Of a stretch of 64,000 bases of DNA, positions 16,710 to 26,666 are shown one piece after another. Both the position numbers and the translations under genes were made by a program. Positions within the stretch are counted from its first letter, which is position 1, and each line of letters begins with the position of its first letter. Source of the stretch: DASWJS01 sp036397035. Its GTDB lineage: Bacteria; Actinomycetota; AC-67. Below the pieces are notes generated by a model that was not told where the DNA came from, did no database searches, and saw nothing but the letters and a program-made list of their open reading frames with translations. The stretch covers positions 24,848-88,847 of the forward strand of contig DASWJS010000029.1 of assembly GCA_036397035.1 (NCBI GenBank). The letters are read 5' to 3'.

Positions 16710-17528
16710 GTGGCCAGAGGCGGATATCAGAAGCGACGGATCGAGGCCAAGCACGAACGCGAGCGGCTCGAGCGGCGGAAGGCCGCGCGCCGCCGCAAGA
16801 TCGTCGCCGCCGCTTCGGTCGTCGGGGGGCTCGCCGTGATCGGCCTCATCGCGTGGGCGCTCCTGAGCCGTTCGAACACGCCGTCGCTCACCAACCCCGA
16901 CGCCACCGGTAGCGAGCAACCGCTCGCCTTCCCCACGCCGTGCACGCCCGCCGGCCCCGAGACGCTCGGGCAGAAACAGTTCTCGGACCCGCCCTGCCAG
17001 GTCATCGACACGACGTCGAGCTACGCCGCGACGCTGGAGACCTCCAAGGGAGACATCGTCGTCAACCTGCTCGCCGCCGACGCGCCTGTAACGGTGAACA
17101 ACTTCGTGTTCCTTGCCCAGAGCGGCTACTACGACGGCTCGGTGTTCCACCGCGTCATCCCCGGCTTCGGCGGGCCTGGCTCGAACATGATCCAAGGCGG
17201 CGACGCGCAGAACGGCGACGGATCAGGCGGGCCGGGCTACCAGTTCGGCGACGAGAACCCCGCGCCGTTCGACGGCTCGGGCTTGCTGGCCATGGCGAAC
17301 GCGGGGCCGGGCACGAACGGATCGCAGTTCTTCTTCGTGGACGGTGCGGTCGCTCACCTGAACGCGCCGGGCGCGTGCCCCGCGCCGTCGGGTTGCCATA
17401 CCGTCTTCGCCCGGGTGGTCGACGGCCTGGAGGTCGTCGGCGCGATCGCAAACGTCAAGACGGGCGAGGGGGACCGGCCCGTGAACGACGTGATCCTCGA
17501 GCGCGTCACTATCGAGGAGACCGCATAG
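16710..17528 (+). CDS. membrane-anchored cyclophilin-type peptidyl-prolyl isomerase
   Basis: A 272-residue protein. The N-terminus is strongly basic (KRRIEAKHERERLERRKAAR) and followed by one membrane helix (VVGGLAVIGLIAWALLS), so the catalytic domain should be outside the membrane. The cyclophilin domain starts near YAATLETSKGDIVVNLLA and contains VFHRVIPGFG, MIQGGD, YQFGDE, LAMANAGPGTNGSQFFF and VFARVVDG. The active-site Arg is in FHRV. The start is GTG, directly after the tetR stop. It is followed by a second, divergent cyclophilin, so the two form a tandem pair assisting folding of exported proteins. Confidence 0.88.
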   Translation: MARGGYQKRRIEAKHERERLERRKAARRRKIVAAASVVGGLAVIGLIAWALLSRSNTPSLTNPDATGSEQPLAFPTPCTPAGPETLGQKQFSDPPCQVIDTTSSYAATLETSKGDIVVNLLAADAPVTVNNFVFLAQSGYYDGSVFHRVIPGFGGPGSNMIQGGDAQNGDGSGGPGYQFGDENPAPFDGSGLLAMANAGPGTNGSQFFFVDGAVAHLNAPGACPAPSGCHTVFARVVDGLEVVGAIANVKTGEGDRPVNDVILERVTIEETA

Positions 17529-17560
17529 AGAAGGAAGGCGGAATAGAGAAGGAGGGTCGA

Positions 17561-18364
17561 ATGACCGGCACCAGGCCCGCGCGGGGGCGCGTGCGCCCGG
17601 CGCGCGGTCCAAAGCCCGGTCGCGGCCCGCGCTCACCCGTCTGGAAGCCGCTCCTCGTCGTCCTGCTGGTGCCGTTCGCGGCCTCGGGAATCGTGCTCCT
17701 GGCGGGGGCCCTGCAATCGCCCCCGGCCTGCACGCCGCTCGGGCCCGCCATCGTCGGGAAGCAGAGCTTCGACGCTCCCCCCTGCCGCTTCATCGCGCGC
17801 GACTCCAAGTACATCGCGATCCTTGACACCTCCGCCGGCGAGGTCACGCTGCAGCTCGAGCCGCGCCTCGCCGACGACACGGTCAACAACTTCGTGTTCC
17901 TCGCCCTTGCGGGCTTCTACGACGGGATGAGGATCCATCGCGTCGAGAGCGACGAGGAGCACGCGTTCGTCCAGATGGGAGACCCGGGCGGCACCGGGCG
18001 CGGGAACGCCGGCTACGAGATCGAGGCCGAGACGCCGTCGCCGCTCGCCCGCTACGTCCGCGGCGTCGTGGCGATGGCCAAGCGCGTCGACCGCGACGTC
18101 GTCGGGAGCCAGTTCTTCATCGTCGTGCGCGACTACGCCGACATCGGCGAGAACCCGCGCGACCCGTTCTTCGGCATCGTCGCCAACCAGAACAGCCTCG
18201 CGGTGCTCGACCAGGTCGCCGAGGCGCCGCTGGACGAGGACGGCAGGCCGCTGGAGGACGTCGTGGTGCGCTCGGTGCGGATGCTGGAGGATCCTCTGGC
18301 GGACGACGAGGGGCCGCGGCCGATCCCGCTCGTCCAGCCGACCGACCTCCCGGACTGGCCCTAA
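17561..18364 (+). CDS. second membrane-anchored cyclophilin-type isomerase, probably divergent in activity
   Basis: A 267-residue protein with an Arg/Pro-rich N-terminus, one membrane helix (LLVVLLVPFAASGIVLLAGA) and a cyclophilin-like domain similar in layout to the gene before it. Both have a short CTP-G-KQ-F-PPC segment after the helix. Motifs are weaker: RIHRVESDEEHAF replaces FHRVIPGFG and GSQFFIVVRDYAD replaces the usual FF-T/C motif, so activity may be reduced. It looks like a diverged duplicate. An AAGGAGG ribosome site precedes the ATG. Its TAA overlaps the TAG of convergent metH. Confidence 0.8.
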   Translation: MTGTRPARGRVRPARGPKPGRGPRSPVWKPLLVVLLVPFAASGIVLLAGALQSPPACTPLGPAIVGKQSFDAPPCRFIARDSKYIAILDTSAGEVTLQLEPRLADDTVNNFVFLALAGFYDGMRIHRVESDEEHAFVQMGDPGGTGRGNAGYEIEAETPSPLARYVRGVVAMAKRVDRDVVGSQFFIVVRDYADIGENPRDPFFGIVANQNSLAVLDQVAEAPLDEDGRPLEDVVVRSVRMLEDPLADDEGPRPIPLVQPTDLPDWP

Positions 18365-21300
18365 GCGCCCGGGCGGCCGACGGAGAAGTAGCGCGCCTCG
18401 GGGTGGTGGACGACGATCGCGCTCGTCGATTGCTCGGGGTCGAGCTGGAACTCCTCGGTGAGCCGCACGCCGATGCGCTCGGGCCCGAGGAGCGTGAAGA
18501 GCTTCTCCTGGTCTTCCAGGTTCGGGCAGGCGGGGTAGCCGAACGAGTAGCGGCTGCCCCGATAGCCCTGGTCGAACAGCTCCTTCAGGTCGGTCGCGTC
18601 CGACCCCGCGATGCCAAGCTCCTCGCGGATGCGCTTGTGCCACAGCTCGGCGAGCGCCTCGGCCATCTCGACGCCGAAGCCGTGCATGTAGAGGTAATCC
18701 TGGTAGCGGTCGGCCTCGAACAGCTCGCGCGCGGCCTCGCTGACGTGCCGGCCCATCGTGACGACGTGGAACGCGACGACGTCGGGCTCGCCGCCGACGG
18801 GGCGGAAGAAGTCGGCCAGGCACAGACGCCGCTCGCGCGGCTGGCGCGGGAAGGTGAAGCGGACCCACTCGGTCTCGGCGTCCTCGCGGTAGACGATCAG
18901 GTCGTCGCCGTCCGAGCGCGCCGGGAAGTAGCCGTAGACGACCGCGGGCACCAGGATCTGCTCGGCGGTCGCGCGGGCGAGCAGCTCGCGCAGGACGGGC
19001 TCCGCGGTCTCGGCCAGGAACCGCTCGTAGTCCTCCGGCGACTGCTCCTTCCCTCGCTTCAGGCCCCACTGCCCGCGGAAGAGCGCCACGCGGTTGAGGT
19101 AGGCGGCCACGTCGGCGACGGGGACGCCTTTCACGACGCGGCTCCCGATGAAGGGGGGGCGCGGGACCGGCGCATCGGTCGCGACGTCGGAACGGCCCGA
19201 GGTCGCGGGCGCGGCGGGGCGCGCGGCCTTCGCCACGCGCTTCTCCTTCACCGCCGCTTCCAGGGCCGGACCGCCCGCCCGCTCGGCTCCGAGCGCGTCC
19301 ATCGTGCGCAGGCCCTCGAACGCGTCCCGGCCGTAGAACACGCGCCCGTTGTAAACCTTGCGCAGGTCGACCTCGACGTAGGACCGGGTCAGCGCCGCGC
19401 CGCCGAGGATCACCGGAAATCGATCGAGCCCGCGCCGGTTCAGCTCCTCGAGGTTCTCGCGCATGACCAGCGTCGACTTCACGAGCAGGCCGGACATGCC
19501 GATCGCGTCGGCGGCGTGCTGCTCGGCGGCCTCGACGATCGTCGTGATCGGCTGCTTGATCCCGAGGTTGTGCACGGTGTAGCCGTTGTTGGACAGGATG
19601 ATGTCCACGAGGTTCTTGCCGATGTCGTGCACGTCGCCCTTGACGGTCGCGAGCACGATCGTCCCCTTGCCGCCGCCGGCCGCCTTCTCCATCTTCGGCT
19701 CCAGGTGCGCGACCGCCGCCTTCATCGTCTCTGCGGACTGCAATACGAAGGGCAGTTGCATCTCGCCCGAGGCGAACAGGTCCCCGACCACCTTCATCCC
19801 GGCCAGCAGGTACTCGTTGATGATGTCGAGCGGCCCGTGCGTGACGAGGGCCTCGTCGAGGTCGCCGGTCAGCCCGTCGCGGTCGCCGTCGATGATCCGG
19901 CGCTTGAGCCGCTCCTCCAGCGGCAGGTGCGCGCGCTCCTCCTTCGCCGCCTTCGCCGTGTCGACGCCCTCGAACAGCCCGATGAACTCCTGCAACGGGT
20001 CGTAGCCGTCCTTGCGGCGGTCGTAGATCAGATCGAGCGCCACTTCGCGGGCGCGCGGCTCGATCCGGTTCATCGGAAGGATCTGGGCCGGCGACACGAT
20101 GGCCATGTCCAGCCCGTGCGCGACCGCTTCGTGCAGGAACACCGAGTTCAAGACCTGGCGAGCCGCCGGCGACAGGCCGAAGGAGACGTTGGAGACGCCG
20201 AGGCTCGTGAACGCTCCGGGGAAGGCATCCTTCACGCGGCGCACGCCGTCGAGCGTCTCCAAGCCCGCGCGACGCAGCTCCTCCTGTCCGGTCGAGACCG
20301 GCAGCACGAGCACGTCGAAGATGAGGTCGCCCGGGCGCAAGCCGAACGAGCCGACCGCAACCTCGTAGATCTTGCGGCAGGCCTCCAGCTTCCAGGAGGC
20401 CGTCGTCGCCTGGCCCTCCTCGTCGATCGCGAGCGCGACCACCGCGGCCCCGTACTTCTTCGCGTTGCGCAGGTTGCGCTCGATCCGCGTCTCGGGACCC
20501 AGTCCCTCCTCCAGGTTGATCGAGTTGATGACCGGCCGGCCGCCGAGCATCTTCAGACCGGCCTCGATCACCTCCGGCTCGGTCGAGTCCAGCACGATCG
20601 GCAGCGTGCACTGCGTGCGGAAGCGGGCCATGATCTCGCTCATGTCCGCGACGCCGTCGCGGCCGACGAAGTCCACGTTGACGTCGATCGCGTGCGCGCC
20701 CTCGCGCACCTGGTCCTGCGCGACCTTGACGGTCTGGTCCCAGTCCCCCGCGTCCACCAAGCCCTTGAACCGTCGCGAGCCCTGCGCGTTGCACCGCTCG
20801 CCGATCACGAAGAACGACGTGGACTGCCGGAACGGCTGCGGGACGTAGAGCGAGGCCGCCGCCGGCTCGAACTCCGCGGTCCGCGGTGGGCGGGGATGAT
20901 CGCGCAGCGCGCGGACGAGCGCGTCGATGTATTCCGGCGTCGTGCCGCAGCAGCCGCCGACCGCGTTCACGCCGAACTCGCGCACGAAGATCTCGTGATG
21001 GCGCACGAAGTCCTCGACGGTGAGCGTGTAGTGCGCGCGCCCCTCGCGCATCTCCGGCAGGCCCGCGTTGGGTTGCACGCTCACGTGCCCGCCCCAGGTC
21101 TGGCAGACGTAGCGCACGTGCTCGATCATCTCGACGGGGCCCGTCGCGCAGTTGATGCCGAGCGAATCGACGACGTCGAACGCCTGGATCGTGGCGACGG
21201 CCGCGCCGATCTCGGACCCGAGCAGCATGGTGCCCTCGGGCTGAATGGTCACCTGCGCCATCAGCGGCACCCGAACGCCCGCGTCGTCGAACGCCCGCGC

Positions 21301-21813
21301 GCACGCGGCGATCGCCGCCTTGACCTGGAGCAGGTCGTAGCAGGTCTCGATCAGCAGGGCGTCGACGCCGCCGTCGATCAGCGCGCGCGCCTGGAGCGCG
21401 TAGGACTCCTCCAGCGCGTCGAAGGTCGCGTTCCCAAGCGTCGGGAGCTGCGTCCCCGGCCCGATCGAGCCGACGACCCATCGGGGACGGCCGTCGCCCA
21501 CTCCCTCGACCGCTTCCCGGGCGAGCCGGGCGCCGATCAGGTTGAGGTCGCGCACCCGCGCCGCGTCGTTGCCGAACTCGGCCTGGACGATCAGGTTCGC
21601 GCCGAAGGTGTTCGTCTCGACGCAGTCCGCTCCGGCCGCCAGGTAGCGCGCGTGGATGTCCCGGATGACCTCGGGACGCGACAGGTTGAGGATCTCGGAG
21701 TTGTTCTCCTGTCCGAGGTAGTCGTCGAGCGTGACGTCGGCCGCGTGGATCTGCGTGCCCATCGCGCCGTCGAAGATCAGGACGCGCTCGTCCAGCGCTT
21801 CGAGGAAGCTCAC
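18361..21813 (-). CDS. metH: cobalamin-dependent methionine synthase
   Basis: A 1150-residue MetH that transfers a methyl group from 5-methyl-THF via cobalamin to homocysteine. All modules are present. The homocysteine domain has zinc ligands Cys222 (NCATGP) and Cys288/Cys289 (GGCCGTTP). The pterin domain starts near FVIGERCNAQGSRRFK (about 335). A helical cap follows, then the B12 domain with the cobalt-ligating His729 in DVHDIGKN. An AdoMet-binding activation domain ends the protein (about 890-1150, with RYSFGYPACPNLEDQ). No cobalamin or SAM riboswitch is seen upstream. The gene follows rfbC by 19 bp. Confidence 0.95.
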   Translation of the reverse strand: MSFLEALDERVLIFDGAMGTQIHAADVTLDDYLGQENNSEILNLSRPEVIRDIHARYLAAGADCVETNTFGANLIVQAEFGNDAARVRDLNLIGARLAREAVEGVGDGRPRWVVGSIGPGTQLPTLGNATFDALEESYALQARALIDGGVDALLIETCYDLLQVKAAIAACARAFDDAGVRVPLMAQVTIQPEGTMLLGSEIGAAVATIQAFDVVDSLGINCATGPVEMIEHVRYVCQTWGGHVSVQPNAGLPEMREGRAHYTLTVEDFVRHHEIFVREFGVNAVGGCCGTTPEYIDALVRALRDHPRPPRTAEFEPAAASLYVPQPFRQSTSFFVIGERCNAQGSRRFKGLVDAGDWDQTVKVAQDQVREGAHAIDVNVDFVGRDGVADMSEIMARFRTQCTLPIVLDSTEPEVIEAGLKMLGGRPVINSINLEEGLGPETRIERNLRNAKKYGAAVVALAIDEEGQATTASWKLEACRKIYEVAVGSFGLRPGDLIFDVLVLPVSTGQEELRRAGLETLDGVRRVKDAFPGAFTSLGVSNVSFGLSPAARQVLNSVFLHEAVAHGLDMAIVSPAQILPMNRIEPRAREVALDLIYDRRKDGYDPLQEFIGLFEGVDTAKAAKEERAHLPLEERLKRRIIDGDRDGLTGDLDEALVTHGPLDIINEYLLAGMKVVGDLFASGEMQLPFVLQSAETMKAAVAHLEPKMEKAAGGGKGTIVLATVKGDVHDIGKNLVDIILSNNGYTVHNLGIKQPITTIVEAAEQHAADAIGMSGLLVKSTLVMRENLEELNRRGLDRFPVILGGAALTRSYVEVDLRKVYNGRVFYGRDAFEGLRTMDALGAERAGGPALEAAVKEKRVAKAARPAAPATSGRSDVATDAPVPRPPFIGSRVVKGVPVADVAAYLNRVALFRGQWGLKRGKEQSPEDYERFLAETAEPVLRELLARATAEQILVPAVVYGYFPARSDGDDLIVYREDAETEWVRFTFPRQPRERRLCLADFFRPVGGEPDVVAFHVVTMGRHVSEAARELFEADRYQDYLYMHGFGVEMAEALAELWHKRIREELGIAGSDATDLKELFDQGYRGSRYSFGYPACPNLEDQEKLFTLLGPERIGVRLTEEFQLDPEQSTSAIVVHHPEARYFSVGRPGA

Positions 21814-21832
21814 GCCTCGCGTGTGAGTGGCG

Positions 21833-22384
21833 CTAGAAGGGAAGGTTCTCCTCCGGAACGTCGACGACCATCGGGCTGTTCTGGTCCCGCTCCGATAATA
21901 GCGGCTGCGCCTCGAAGGGCCAGGTGATTTCGAGGGCCGGGTCGTCCCAGAAGATGCTGTGCTCGTCGGTGCCGTCGAACGCCTGGTCCACCATGTAGAG
22001 CAGCGTCAGGTCGGTCACGGCGTAGAAGCCGTGCGCCACGCCCGGCGGAATGTAGATGCCGACGTCGTCGCCTTCCTTGATCTCCAGGGTCTCGGACTTC
22101 TCGGCGGTCTTCGACGAGCCGCGGAAGTCGAACAGGGCGATGAACGCGGTGCCCTCGGCGACGAACCAGTAATCGGCCTGGAAGAGGTGGTAGTGCATCC
22201 CGCGAAGGACGCCGTTCTTCGACCGCGAGCGGTTCATCTGCACGACGCCCTTCGCGCCCGGGATCCACTCGCTTCGGAAGACCTCGGTGAACGAGCCGCG
22301 CTCGTCCGCGATCGGTTTTGGGTGTACGAACGTGACGCCGTCGATGACGTCGGACGGCGTGGTGACTGCGAACTCGGTCTCCAT
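21833..22384 (-). CDS. rfbC: dTDP-4-dehydrorhamnose 3,5-epimerase family protein
   Basis: A 183-residue cupin-fold epimerase. The RmlC signature region is clear: QMNRSRSKNGVLRGMHYHLF (Arg61, His64, His66), later the IPPGVAHGFYAV motif (His118) and the Tyr of LLYMVD. RmlC makes dTDP-L-rhamnose precursors for the cell envelope, but rmlA, rmlB and rmlD are not adjacent, so the exact sugar is inferred. It is probably co-transcribed with metH downstream, an unusual pairing with no obvious logic. Confidence 0.85.
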   Translation of the reverse strand: METEFAVTTPSDVIDGVTFVHPKPIADERGSFTEVFRSEWIPGAKGVVQMNRSRSKNGVLRGMHYHLFQADYWFVAEGTAFIALFDFRGSSKTAEKSETLEIKEGDDVGIYIPPGVAHGFYAVTDLTLLYMVDQAFDGTDEHSIFWDDPALEITWPFEAQPLLSERDQNSPMVVDVPEENLPF

Positions 22385-22473
22385 CGGGCGGGCAGTCTAC
22401 AGGAGCGATACCGGCATCGCTGACGGCGGCCGGGAGCCGTTCCCGCAGGCCAGGCGTGGTACGGTCCGGGTTC

Positions 22474-22686
22474 ATGTGCAGGAGCATCAAGCGCCTTCGC
22501 GACGGCGAGGTCGCGGCGTCGGATCAGGAGATCGAAGAGGCGGCGCTGCAATTCGTGCGCAAAGTGAGCGGCTTCCGGGCGCCGTCCCCTCGCAACGAGG
22601 AAGCCTTCAACAAGGCCGTCGCGGACGTCGCCCGCGCCTCCAAGGAGATGCTGGGCACGCTGAAGGTCCGGCCCGGCCGCGCCTAG
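22474..22686 (+). CDS. DUF2277-family protein
   Basis: A 70-residue protein starting MCRSIKRLRDGEVAASDQEI and ending near LGTLKVRPGRA. The MCRSIK start, the EEAALQFVRKVSG core and the PSPRNEEAFNKAVADVA segment are the pattern of DUF2277, small proteins common in actinobacteria. The function is unknown. It is followed after one base by the methyltransferase gene, suggesting one transcript. Confidence 0.75.
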   Translation: MCRSIKRLRDGEVAASDQEIEEAALQFVRKVSGFRAPSPRNEEAFNKAVADVARASKEMLGTLKVRPGRA

Positions 22687-22687
22687 C

Positions 22688-23698
22688 GTGCACGAGCGCG
22701 AGACCGCCGTCGCGCTCGCCAACATCGGGGCGCTGGCGCACGGTCCGGTCCTTCTCGTGGATCTATGGGGCCCCGCGCTTCCCGCGGCGCTCGCCGAGCG
22801 CGGCGTCCCGGCAACGTCATTCCACACCGACCTGCGAGGCGCGCGATCCACGCCGGGCAGCGTCTTCGGCCCGTGGCTGGACGACGGGAGCTACCAAACG
22901 ATCCTCGTGGCCCTGCCCGCCGCAGCCGGGCGGCTTCGCATGCTGCTCCGCCTGACAAGGGCGCGCCTCGTCCCCGGCGGCACGATCTACGTCGTCGGGG
23001 CCAACGACTCGGGCATCAGGTCGGCAGCACGCCACCTCGCCGACCTCGTGGGGGAGCCGGCCGTCGTCGACGCCCGGCGTCACTGTCGCCTGCTGCGCGC
23101 GAGCCGCGCCGAGCCGGTCCCCGCGGCGCTCGACGAGGAACGGTCCACGTTCACCGCCGTCCTCGCAGGCGAGCCGGCCACGGTCACGTCCTTCCCGGGC
23201 CTGTTCGCGCACGGACGCCTCGATCCCGGAACCGGCCTGCTGCTGGACACGATCGAGCGCGTGGGTGAAGCCCGCGTCCTGGACGTCGGCTGCGGGAGCG
23301 GCGCGCTGAGCCTCGGCCTCGCTCGCATGGGCGCGAGCGTGACCGCCGTGGACTCCGATGCCCTCGCGATCGAAGCAACGCGGGCGACGCTCGGAATCCA
23401 AGCCCGGCGAGCGACGCTCGCGCCGGACGCAACGGTGATCGCATCCGACGTCTACTCCGACGTTGAGGGGCCTTTCGACCTCATCGCGAGCAACCCGCCC
23501 TTCCACCTCGGCGCGCGAACGCACCATCGCGTGACCGAGCGCATTGTCGCCGGGGCGCCGCAGCGCCTGGCGCGCGGCGGCACCCTCTGGCTCGTCACGA
23601 ACCGGCATCTGCCCACCGGCCGATTGCTCGGGGAGACCTTCGCGTCGGTCACGTCCGCAGCCCAAACCGACCGCTACCGCGTCTGGCGCGCCCGATAG
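22688..23698 (+). CDS. RsmC/RlmG-like class I SAM methyltransferase
   Basis: A 336-residue protein with two Rossmann-like halves. The N-terminal half is degenerate. The C-terminal half binds SAM (DVGCGSGALSLGLA, about 199-212) and carries the N-methyltransferase motif NPPFH (about 269-273), the form seen in guanine-N2 rRNA methyltransferases RsmC and RlmG. The two-half architecture and length match that group, which modify 16S or 23S rRNA. The start codon is GTG. It converges on the region downstream of the 16S gene and its stop overlaps the LAGLIDADG remnant. Target RNA is inferred from family only. Confidence 0.82.
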   Translation: MHERETAVALANIGALAHGPVLLVDLWGPALPAALAERGVPATSFHTDLRGARSTPGSVFGPWLDDGSYQTILVALPAAAGRLRMLLRLTRARLVPGGTIYVVGANDSGIRSAARHLADLVGEPAVVDARRHCRLLRASRAEPVPAALDEERSTFTAVLAGEPATVTSFPGLFAHGRLDPGTGLLLDTIERVGEARVLDVGCGSGALSLGLARMGASVTAVDSDALAIEATRATLGIQARRATLAPDATVIASDVYSDVEGPFDLIASNPPFHLGARTHHRVTERIVAGAPQRLARGGTLWLVTNRHLPTGRLLGETFASVTSAAQTDRYRVWRAR

Positions 23699-24063
23699 GC
23701 CACACGCTCCTGGATGAGCCGTAGCTTTCGGGAGTGCCAGACTCCACAACCCCAGCAAGCATGTCGATCCGAACTACTGGCGCTTCTAGGATTCGGTGAA
23801 GGTTCGCGGAGATTGGCGCGATCCTTCTGTGTGAACTGCACGTAGAATCGCGCGCGGGCGGATCGAGGCATGCCGCCCTCAGCGTCGAAATAGCCACGCG
23901 CATAGGCAAGTCCTTCATCGGTGCCGACAAGGGCGGCCGCGTCGAAACCGATGTCGAGGAACGGCGCGGATGTTTCGACCACCCAGAAGTCACGGTCCCT
24001 GCCCTCACGGTAGATCCAGGCGGCGCAGCGCGGCAGCTCCTTCTCTGCGCCACTGATCCACAC
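23674..24063 (-). pseudogene. decayed LAGLIDADG homing-endonuclease-like gene
   Basis: A minus-strand frame beyond the 16S terminator contains a LAGLIDADG-type core: EGLAYARGYFDAEGGMPRSA, then RFYVQFTQKD (motif GYFDAEGG at 23872-23895). It ends with WHSRKLRLIQER, which resembles the terminal motif of this endonuclease group. Between them, similarity shifts to another frame (NLHRILEAP) and about 25-30 expected residues are missing, so the gene looks broken by a frameshift plus deletion. A GTG at 24063 is a possible start. The second LAGLIDADG helix is not seen. It lies outside the 16S intron; a former partnership is inferred from proximity. Confidence 0.6.
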
Positions 24064-24100
24064 CGGAGAGAGTAGAAGCAGGCAGGGACGGAAAAGCAGC

Positions 24101-24126
24101 GAAGGCGCTTCCGCGGAAGCGCCTTC
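24101..24126 (-). terminator. hairpin terminator of the 16S transcription unit
   Basis: A perfect 26-nt palindrome (GAAGGCGCTTCC - GC - GGAAGCGCCTTC) lies about 70 nt beyond the 16S 3' end. On the minus strand GCTGCTTTTCC follows. It sits just after the trailer arm of the processing stem and before any 23S sequence, so it most likely ends a 16S-only transcript. Confidence 0.7.
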
Positions 24127-24133
24127 CACGACT

Positions 24134-24157
24134 GTGCCAACAACTGCATAGCGAGGA
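24134..24157 (-). other. 16S trailer arm of rRNA processing stem
   Basis: Minus-strand sequence TCCTCGCTATGCAGTTGT followed by T and GGCAC. It is complementary to the leader arm at 26142-26167: 18 continuous base pairs plus GTGCC/GGCAC after a small asymmetric bulge. It lies 42 nt past the mature 3' end. Such leader/trailer helices are the usual RNase III sites that release pre-16S. Confidence 0.8.
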
Positions 24158-24192
24158 ATGAGAGAGCAGGTTCCCTTCTTGGAGTAGTTACT

Positions 24193-25994
<1,802 letters not shown>

Positions 25995-26141
25995 AATCCT
26001 CACCACCGCCGAAGCGATGGTTCAGGTTCAACGGATAAAGGAATACCGTGTTGCCACGGTACGGGTTCCCGCTCTCTCTTCAAGCGTGGTTCTCGGGCTC
26101 GGCTCCCCGGCGTTGCCGCCGCGGAGCTTCGCACGTGCTCG

Positions 26142-26167
26142 TCCTCGCTATGCAGTTGTCAAGGCAC
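26142..26167 (-). other. 16S leader arm of rRNA processing stem
   Basis: Minus-strand GTGCC-TTG-ACAACTGCATAGCGAGGA, about 148 nt upstream of the 16S 5' end and complementary to the trailer arm at 24134-24157. It contains a TTGACA string that could be mistaken for a -35 box. Together the arms enclose the whole 16S gene including its intron. Confidence 0.8.
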
Positions 26168-26258
26168 AGGCGTCCGCAGGGCTCACTGGTAGGTGGGCCT
26201 CCCTCAGCGGGATTGCGGTTTCGATTCTGAAGCCGTCCCGGTGGGACGGCGGAGAGAT

Positions 26259-26285
26259 AGTATATCCCACGCCCCGGGAAGGCAA
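26259..26285 (-). promoter_or_regulatory. candidate 16S rRNA promoter
   Basis: On the minus strand, TTGCCT (26280-26285) and TATACT (26259-26264) are spaced by 15 bp, upstream of the processing stem. TATACT matches the -10 consensus in five of six bases; the spacing is short. A hairpin GCCGTCCC-ACC-GGGACGGC (26232-26250) follows in the leader. The rest of the 340 bp between 16S and the next gene shows no reading frame I trust. Confidence 0.4.
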
Positions 26286-26334
26286 CAGCCCGCTCGGGGC
26301 CACGAGCAGGCGTTTCTCCGGGGGAGGGAGTCCG

Positions 26335-26652
26335 ATGCCCAAGGTAGGCGACCGCGTGATCATCGAGGGACAGAAGCTCGGCCAGGTTCGGCGGGAGGGC
26401 AAGCTCTTGGAGCGGGTCGGAACCCTGCTGAAGATTCGCTGGAACGACGGCTCTGAGTCGCTGCTGACGCCGGGGGCGGGCACGATCAGGTTCGAGCCCA
26501 GCTCCGGCAAGGGTGCCGCCACGCGGGCCGCTTCCGGCCGGGCGCCGGCCGCGAAGGGCGCCGCCAAGAGCGCGCGCGCGACGAAGTCCGCAGCGTCGCC
26601 CAACGGCGCCAAGAAAGGCTCCACTGCCAAGGGCAAGAAGAAGAAGAGGTGA
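26335..26652 (+). CDS. DUF1918-like small basic protein
   Basis: A 105-residue protein. The first 55 residues (VGDRVIIEGQKLGQVRREGK, then KIRWNDGSESLLTPG) resemble DUF1918, a small beta-barrel domain that in actinobacteria begins VGD-LVVEG and contains an RWDDG-E turn. The second half is an Ala/Lys/Ser-rich basic tail ending GKKKKR, as in nucleic-acid-associated proteins. GGGGAGGGAG precedes the ATG. It is divergent from the 16S gene and may share regulatory DNA with it. DNA or RNA binding is inferred from composition only. Confidence 0.65.
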   Translation: MPKVGDRVIIEGQKLGQVRREGKLLERVGTLLKIRWNDGSESLLTPGAGTIRFEPSSGKGAATRAASGRAPAAKGAAKSARATKSAASPNGAKKGSTAKGKKKKR

Positions 26653-26666
26653 AGAAGTAGGCGGGT

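Noticed and set aside
17633..21927. Very long open frames overlapping metH on both strands
   Set aside because: They are shadows of metH in GC-rich DNA; translations are Arg/Ala/Gly-rich with no domain, while metH carries all expected motifs.
26157..26162. TTGACA as a -35 box for the 16S gene
   Set aside because: It lies within the leader arm that pairs with the trailer, and no -10 follows at 16-18 bp.
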